From: Byssothecium circinans
Lineage: Eukaryota; Ascomycota; Dothideomycetes; Pleosporales; Massarinaceae
DNA: 60,722 nucleotides
Assembly (NCBI GenBank): GCA_010015675.1
Contig: ML976981.1
Location: 1,138,323 to 1,199,044, forward strand
Direction of reading: 5' to 3'
The stretch's first letter is position 1; the number at the start of each line of letters is the position of its first letter. Below, one piece after another: positions 56,245-60,722 of this stretch. A model generated the notes under the pieces. That model saw only the letters and a program-made list of their open reading frames with translations, was not told the origin of the DNA and did not search any database. The translations under genes and the position numbers were made by a program.

Positions 56245-57637
56245 ATGTCAGCCTTCACACCTACAGAGCTGGCATATATGGAAGCGCATAGGGATGAATC
56301 AAGAGTTCACGAAATTTACTGGGTCTACAGTGTCCCTATCGTTTGCGCAACCGTTAGCACTTCGTTGCGCCTGTGGGCGAAGAGGATAGGGCGCAACGGT
56401 ATAACCTTGGATGACTGGCTGATTGTACTTGCAACGGTATAGGCTTCGATACCAATCTCGTTGTCAGCCTTTAACAACTCTTTCAGATATGTGTTATAGG
56501 GATTTGCGCAAGTGGCCTTGGATTTGGTAAGGGAAACCTACGGTACGAATTGCTCAAGGAAGATACTAACTTAGGGCTTCTAGGTCCACCGCATGGTATG
56601 GGACGGCACGTCTCGGTCGTTAGCCCGTACGATCAAATGATGGTGCGCAAGGGTGACTACGTCTTCAGCCATTTCTACGATATCGCGCTGGTCACGGTCA
56701 AGCTCGGAATTCTCGCCTTCTATTACCGCGTCTTCGCCGTACCCCTCTTCCGGAAATTCGTGCTCGCAACAGCAATCTTCATCATCGCGTGGGGTATTGG
56801 GATTACTGTTACATTGGCACTAGCATGTCGCCCCATTGAAGCATTTTGGGATGCCGCTGTGAAGGGGAGGTGTCTCGACCTCGTCAATTTCACTTACGTG
56901 AGTGACTGAAGTGAGCTTAGTTTGGCAAGCTTGCTGACGTATTCGTAGTTCACAAATATCACTAATTTGGTTACCGACATCTGGATATTTCTTATGCCAG
57001 TTCCAGTCATATGGCACTTGCACCTTCAGACGAAAAAGAAGCTCCTTCTATGCTTCATCTTTTCGATTGGTCTAGCGTATGCAACATATTATCCCACCCC
57101 TCAAGCTGTAGCGTTTGACAACATCCCTACAGAACGTGTATCGTCTCATCTGTCCGTCTCACCGTCGTCCTCGGCCATGGCTACCTCGACTTCACATGGT
57201 CGTACGTACCGCTTGGCGCATACTCCGCATTCGAGCCCCTGGGAGGGATCCTATGTACGAACCTTCCAATAATATGGCACATGTGGCGAAAGCGACAATC
57301 ACCCCTACTCTTCAAGTCCCAACAGTCGTCGACCGCAACGCCAGGCTCCGGCGCATCGCGACGAAACGGCATCGCACGCTCCTTTGGCTTCAGCAGTACC
57401 GACCAGAGTCACGGTAATAGTCAGTCGCACACTATACTCGGAGACGAAGAGGCAGGCTGGGCACCAGAGTTGCAACAAAACCAAGCGCACACGAAACGCG
57501 CGCAATTCTTTAGTAAAGTCGAAAAGGCGCGCACTGGATCGAAGGAGGTTGGAAGTGAAGGCTCTGCTGCTGGAGCACCTCTGGATGAGTCTGAAAGGAT
57601 GAGGAGGAACGTATGGGAGGTCAGGAGGAAATGGTGA
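56245..57637 (+). CDS. Rhodopsin-domain integral membrane protein (fungal, SAT4/PTH11-like)
   Basis: Exons 56245-56436, 56487-56526, 56584-56897, 56949-57076 and 57133-57637; the phases close to 392 residues. The family pattern is clear: RLWAKRIGRNGITLDDWLIV after helix 1, helix 3 within HFYDIALVTVKLGILAFYYR, a CRPIEAFWD motif, TDIWIFLMPVPVIWHLHL, and GAYSAFEPLGGILCTNLPII before the last helix. Seven membrane helices are predicted, with a hydrophilic C-terminal tail of about 120 residues. Proteins of this family are fungal 7-TM proteins of mostly unknown role; some, such as PTH11-type ones, sense surfaces. No extracellular CFEM domain, so it is a plain SAT4-type member. Confidence 0.92.
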
Positions 57638-58209
57638 TCGATTGAGATTCTACTTCTTCGCAGCGGTTGTGCATTATTGCCATTGCTCGCTTTCGATATC
57701 ATTATATACCTGGTACTTTGCGGATGCGCTCTATGGGAGGGCTCTTTACAACCAAGGCGTTATACAATGGTCATCGCTGGGATGATAGGCCGGTTGCAAG
57801 GTTGGACGGATGTTTGTGGGGCCATATCGTGGAGTTTTAAGGTTGGTTGGTGCCACTATGGAATGCCTTTCTGGGTGCTCCACCTCTCACCTACAGTCAT
57901 GCATGCGACAAACTGGTTTGACCGCAAATGCTCAATTTTTCGAATAAAGTCCAAGTCTACCTCGAACGGTGTGCAATCTCCCAACTAGCTGCTTTCGAAA
58001 TGACAATCTATCCAATAGCGATATCCATCCAGCCGTGCAATGCTACGAGGGTTGAACCGCATATTTCTGCGGACCCCGCTCCCATCGCGCCAGTGTGCAA
58101 CCACACCTCGAAAGATCTCCCGATCACGGTTCAATATAACAAGGCCTGAAGAATCTCAGGTATGCGCTTCGTCCCCTCTCTCCTGATTCATTCATTCACT
58201 GACTTGGAC
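57638..58209. other. Intergenic region
   Basis: No gene seen between the rhodopsin-domain gene and the P450 gene. It contains the P450 promoter. Confidence 0.5.
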
Positions 58210-59987
58210 ATGGCAGCAGTATCAGCATTTTTGTACTCAGCACGATGGCTCCTTGTCGCTGCCACTCTTTCCATATACACAGCGCTCAAATACAAGGCTT
58301 ACAAGAGGCTCAGCCACTTCAAAGGCCCTTTTAGTACAGGGTTTTCGGAGCTCTGGCACATACATGCAATCCTCAGCATGCGCTCGCACGAAATGTACCG
58401 AGAAGCAACGGACAAGTATGGTGAGTAACAACCTTCCCATATATACAGACTGCCGTTAAAAGTTTGGCTGCACTCCAAGTACTTTAAATTCTGAGACGCA
58501 ACATCAGGCAGCATCGCAAGAGTAGGACCCAACGATCTCATCACCACATGTCCGGACCTCCTTTGCCATATGAGTGCAATCCGTTCCCTCTACACCCGTA
58601 CACTGTGGTACAACCGCTCTTCCCGTGTCGAGCCAGGCAAAGACCACCTCTTCAGCCTCATTGACGAAGAAACGCATACGAAGCGGCGACAAAAAATGGC
58701 TTCAGGATATTCTGGCAAAGAAAACATCTCCCTCGAGCCATCCATCGACCTCCGCGTTCAACAACTCACCCAGCTGATTCGGTCAAAGTACATCTCTTCG
58801 ACTGGTCCAAGAGCGCCAGCCAAACCAATTGACCTCGCCATGAAGATCCAATACTTCACCCTCGATGTAATCAGCCATATCGGCTTTGGCCAAGCTTTCG
58901 GCGACCTCGCCGCCGACGACGATGTAGACGGATACATTACCGCGTCTGAAGAAGGAATGAGTGCAATGACGTTCCTCTGTGCGACCGGCCTCGTGCCTTT
59001 CGTCCAATGGCCTCCCATTGCGCGTCTGATCGGGCCTTCCGAGAAAGACAAGACAGGCCACGGTAGGGTGATGAGAACGGCACGGCGACTGGTCGACGAG
59101 CGCATGAAGGCGCAGAACCCTGCAAAAGGGGAAGGAAGTGACATGCTGGCGAGCTTTATCCATAGAGGTATGACTCGCGATGAGATATGCACAGAGGCCT
59201 TCCTGCAAATCCTAGCGGGGAGCGATACTACAGCCACGGCCATGCGGTGCACGATGCTGCATCTTGTCGCGCAGCCGCGGGTATACAGGAGGCTGCAGGA
59301 GGAGATTGATGGTGCGGTGAGAGATGGTTTGGTAGAGGATGGAAAAGTCATTTCGGAAGCGAATGCGAGGACACTGCCGTACTTGAATGCTGTGATTAGG
59401 GAAGGTCAGCAGTTTTTCCTTTTTTTCTTGTTTTTAAAAAACCTTTCCCTCTTTTCTCTCCATAAACAGTGACTAACACCTCGCAAACAGGCTTGCGTGT
59501 CCATCCACCCGTCACAGACATAGTCCCTAAAGTCGTCCCCAAAGGCGGTGACACGTACATCATCGATGGCGTAACCACCTTCCTACCCGAAGGCACAAAT
59601 GTCGGCTACTGCGTTCTTGGCCTCATGCGCAGAAGAGATCTTTTTGGCGAGGACGTCGATATCTTCCGGCCTGAGCGCTGGATGCTGGATGGAGGCGCGG
59701 AGCTGGAGGCGATGAAGAGGACCACTGAGATAGTGTTTGGGTATGGGAAGTATCAGTGTTTGGGGAAACCGATTGCTTGGATGGAGATTAACAAGGTCAT
59801 CTTCGAAGTGAGTCCAACCTGTGGTGAGAAATGAGGGTAAAATTAACTGGTTGAATAGTTGCTGAGGCATTTCGACTGGGCTGTTGTGAAGCCTGAGACG
59901 CCGTGGAAATCGAAGAATTACATTGGCATCTTTTTGCAGCAGGAACTGTGGATGTTGGTTACGGAGCGCGAGGTATTCAAGGCTTGA
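58210..59987 (+). CDS. Cytochrome P450, pisatin-demethylase-like
   Basis: Exons 58210-58420, 58508-59404, 59491-59807 and 59859-59987; the phases close to 517 residues. Start MAAVSAFLYSARWLLVAATL is an ER signal anchor. All P450 landmarks are present: I-helix AGSDTTATA, the ExxR of REGLRVHPP restored across intron 2, PERF-like FRPERW, and the heme loop FGYGKYQCLGKPIAW with the Cys ligand at about 459. The sequence style (GPND after the A helix, SGYSGKENISLEP, VPKGGDTYIIDGV) is that of the fungal group around pisatin demethylase (CYP57 and relatives). An upstream in-frame ATG at 58162 is possible but the shorter form begins the anchor. A reductase partner is needed. Substrate unknown. Confidence 0.93.
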
Positions 59988-60451
59988 GGCTCGAATTATA
60001 TAGAGTGTTTCTGGGCTGGCGTCTTGATATTTTCGCGAAATTGCTCTTTGGGATTGCTTCCCCAGTCCAAGGGATGAGGTTACGGGGATGTGCTAACGGT
60101 CTCTTTATCGTGAAAGGCGATATGAATTGATCGCTTTCGTATCCAGAATCACGATTGATGATTTGCAAGCCCAATGCGCATACATACAGTACGCTACACC
60201 TTCACAACAGCTTGTTAACACAACATTGTTGCCTTACTTGCCTGCGGTGCTCGCGCCCTGTGCACGACCGCGTGTGGGACATGTTAAGAAGCGAGTATCA
60301 TACATTTAAGAAGCTACATTAACACTTAACGTAAAGCACCACTAAACCGCCTAACCTACTAAACTGCCTAAAATTCCTTAGCAACACTATTACTATCTTT
60401 AGCGCGAAAATACCTTAATAATATTAGTCAAAATAATATAAAGTACTACTA
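59988..60451. other. 3' spacer
   Basis: No gene; AT-rich from 60300 towards a transposon-like terminus. Confidence 0.5.
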
Positions 60452-60722
60452 AGGGCCTGTTTGGTAGGGGCCCGGACCGTCCGGTTTGAAGTCGAAAACC
60501 GGACGCATTTTCGAAAACCGGACGCAGGACTACCGAAACGGACGTCGTGTTTGGTACAGGCGTACGATCTGTGACTTTTGTCCAATATAAGGTTTCGTAG
60601 CGTGTTGGTGGCTTTTTTAGCGGTCCCACATGCTGTATACAGTATAGCTGACCGGACGCTCAAAACCGGACACCAAAAATCTACCGGACACAGTTGACGT
60701 CTAGTTTGCGTACTTATTTTCC
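60452..60722. mobile_element. Probable hAT-like transposon terminus (cut by window end)
   Basis: The stretch beginning AAGGGCCTGTTTGGTA resembles the ends of hAT-superfamily elements. Six direct copies of CCGGAC (60472, 60499, 60518, 60652, 60666, 60684) plus inverse copies and two GTGTTTGGTA-like blocks follow. Dense subterminal hexamers near one end are usual transposase-binding arrays in hAT elements. The other end and any transposase lie outside the window. Confidence 0.45.

Overview
The window is nuclear DNA of a filamentous ascomycete (Pezizomycotina). The evidence is many short introns (about 45-115 bp) with GTRNGT-type donors and CTAAC/CTGAC-like branch sites, TATA boxes upstream of several genes, fungal-only families (NCE101, rhodopsin-domain membrane protein, 2EXR, DUF4470-like, pisatin-demethylase-like P450) and a Fot1/pogo transposon. 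A dothideomycete fits the gene content but is not proven.

Layout. 1.4-15 kb is rich in secreted proteins: a bicovalent FAD oxidoreductase, a Ser/Thr/Pro-rich wall-type protein, a beta-lactamase-fold serine hydrolase, a CE15 glucuronoyl esterase, a broken DUF4470-like gene and an 892-residue secreted protein with possible Kex2 sites. 17-28 kb is a conserved housekeeping block: a ubiquitin-protease-like gene, coproporphyrinogen oxidase (HEM13), atg8, nce101, an M1 aminopeptidase and a small membrane protein. 28-50 kb is accessory: lineage-specific proteins (a membrane protein with a J-like domain, coiled-coil proteins, basic and disordered proteins), tandem repeats, an 83-bp dispersed repeat and several relics. 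48-55 kb holds three related protein kinases (one wrecked, one intact, one lacking the DFG aspartate) with a complete Fot1/pogo element inserted between the last two. 56-60 kb carries a rhodopsin-domain membrane protein and a cytochrome P450. The window ends in what looks like a transposon terminus.

How the genes relate. The first enzymes suit extracellular oxidation and plant-wall ester cleavage but are separately transcribed and on mixed strands, so this is not a clear cluster. The housekeeping block has no operon-like logic. The most interesting stretch is 31-55 kb: a degenerate J domain (HPD to HGD), a 32-residue coiled-coil repeat gene split by one extra A in an A6 run, and a kinase family showing intact, pseudokinase and decayed copies side by side. 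Exon structures were built by hand by matching reading-frame phase across GT...AG introns. Those whose phases close exactly (FAD oxidase, CE15, secreted 892-aa protein, HEM13, atg8, nce101, M1 peptidase, kinase B, rhodopsin-domain protein, P450) are reliable. The ubiquitin-protease-like gene and the genes at 33.2 and 38 kb have at least one unresolved junction.
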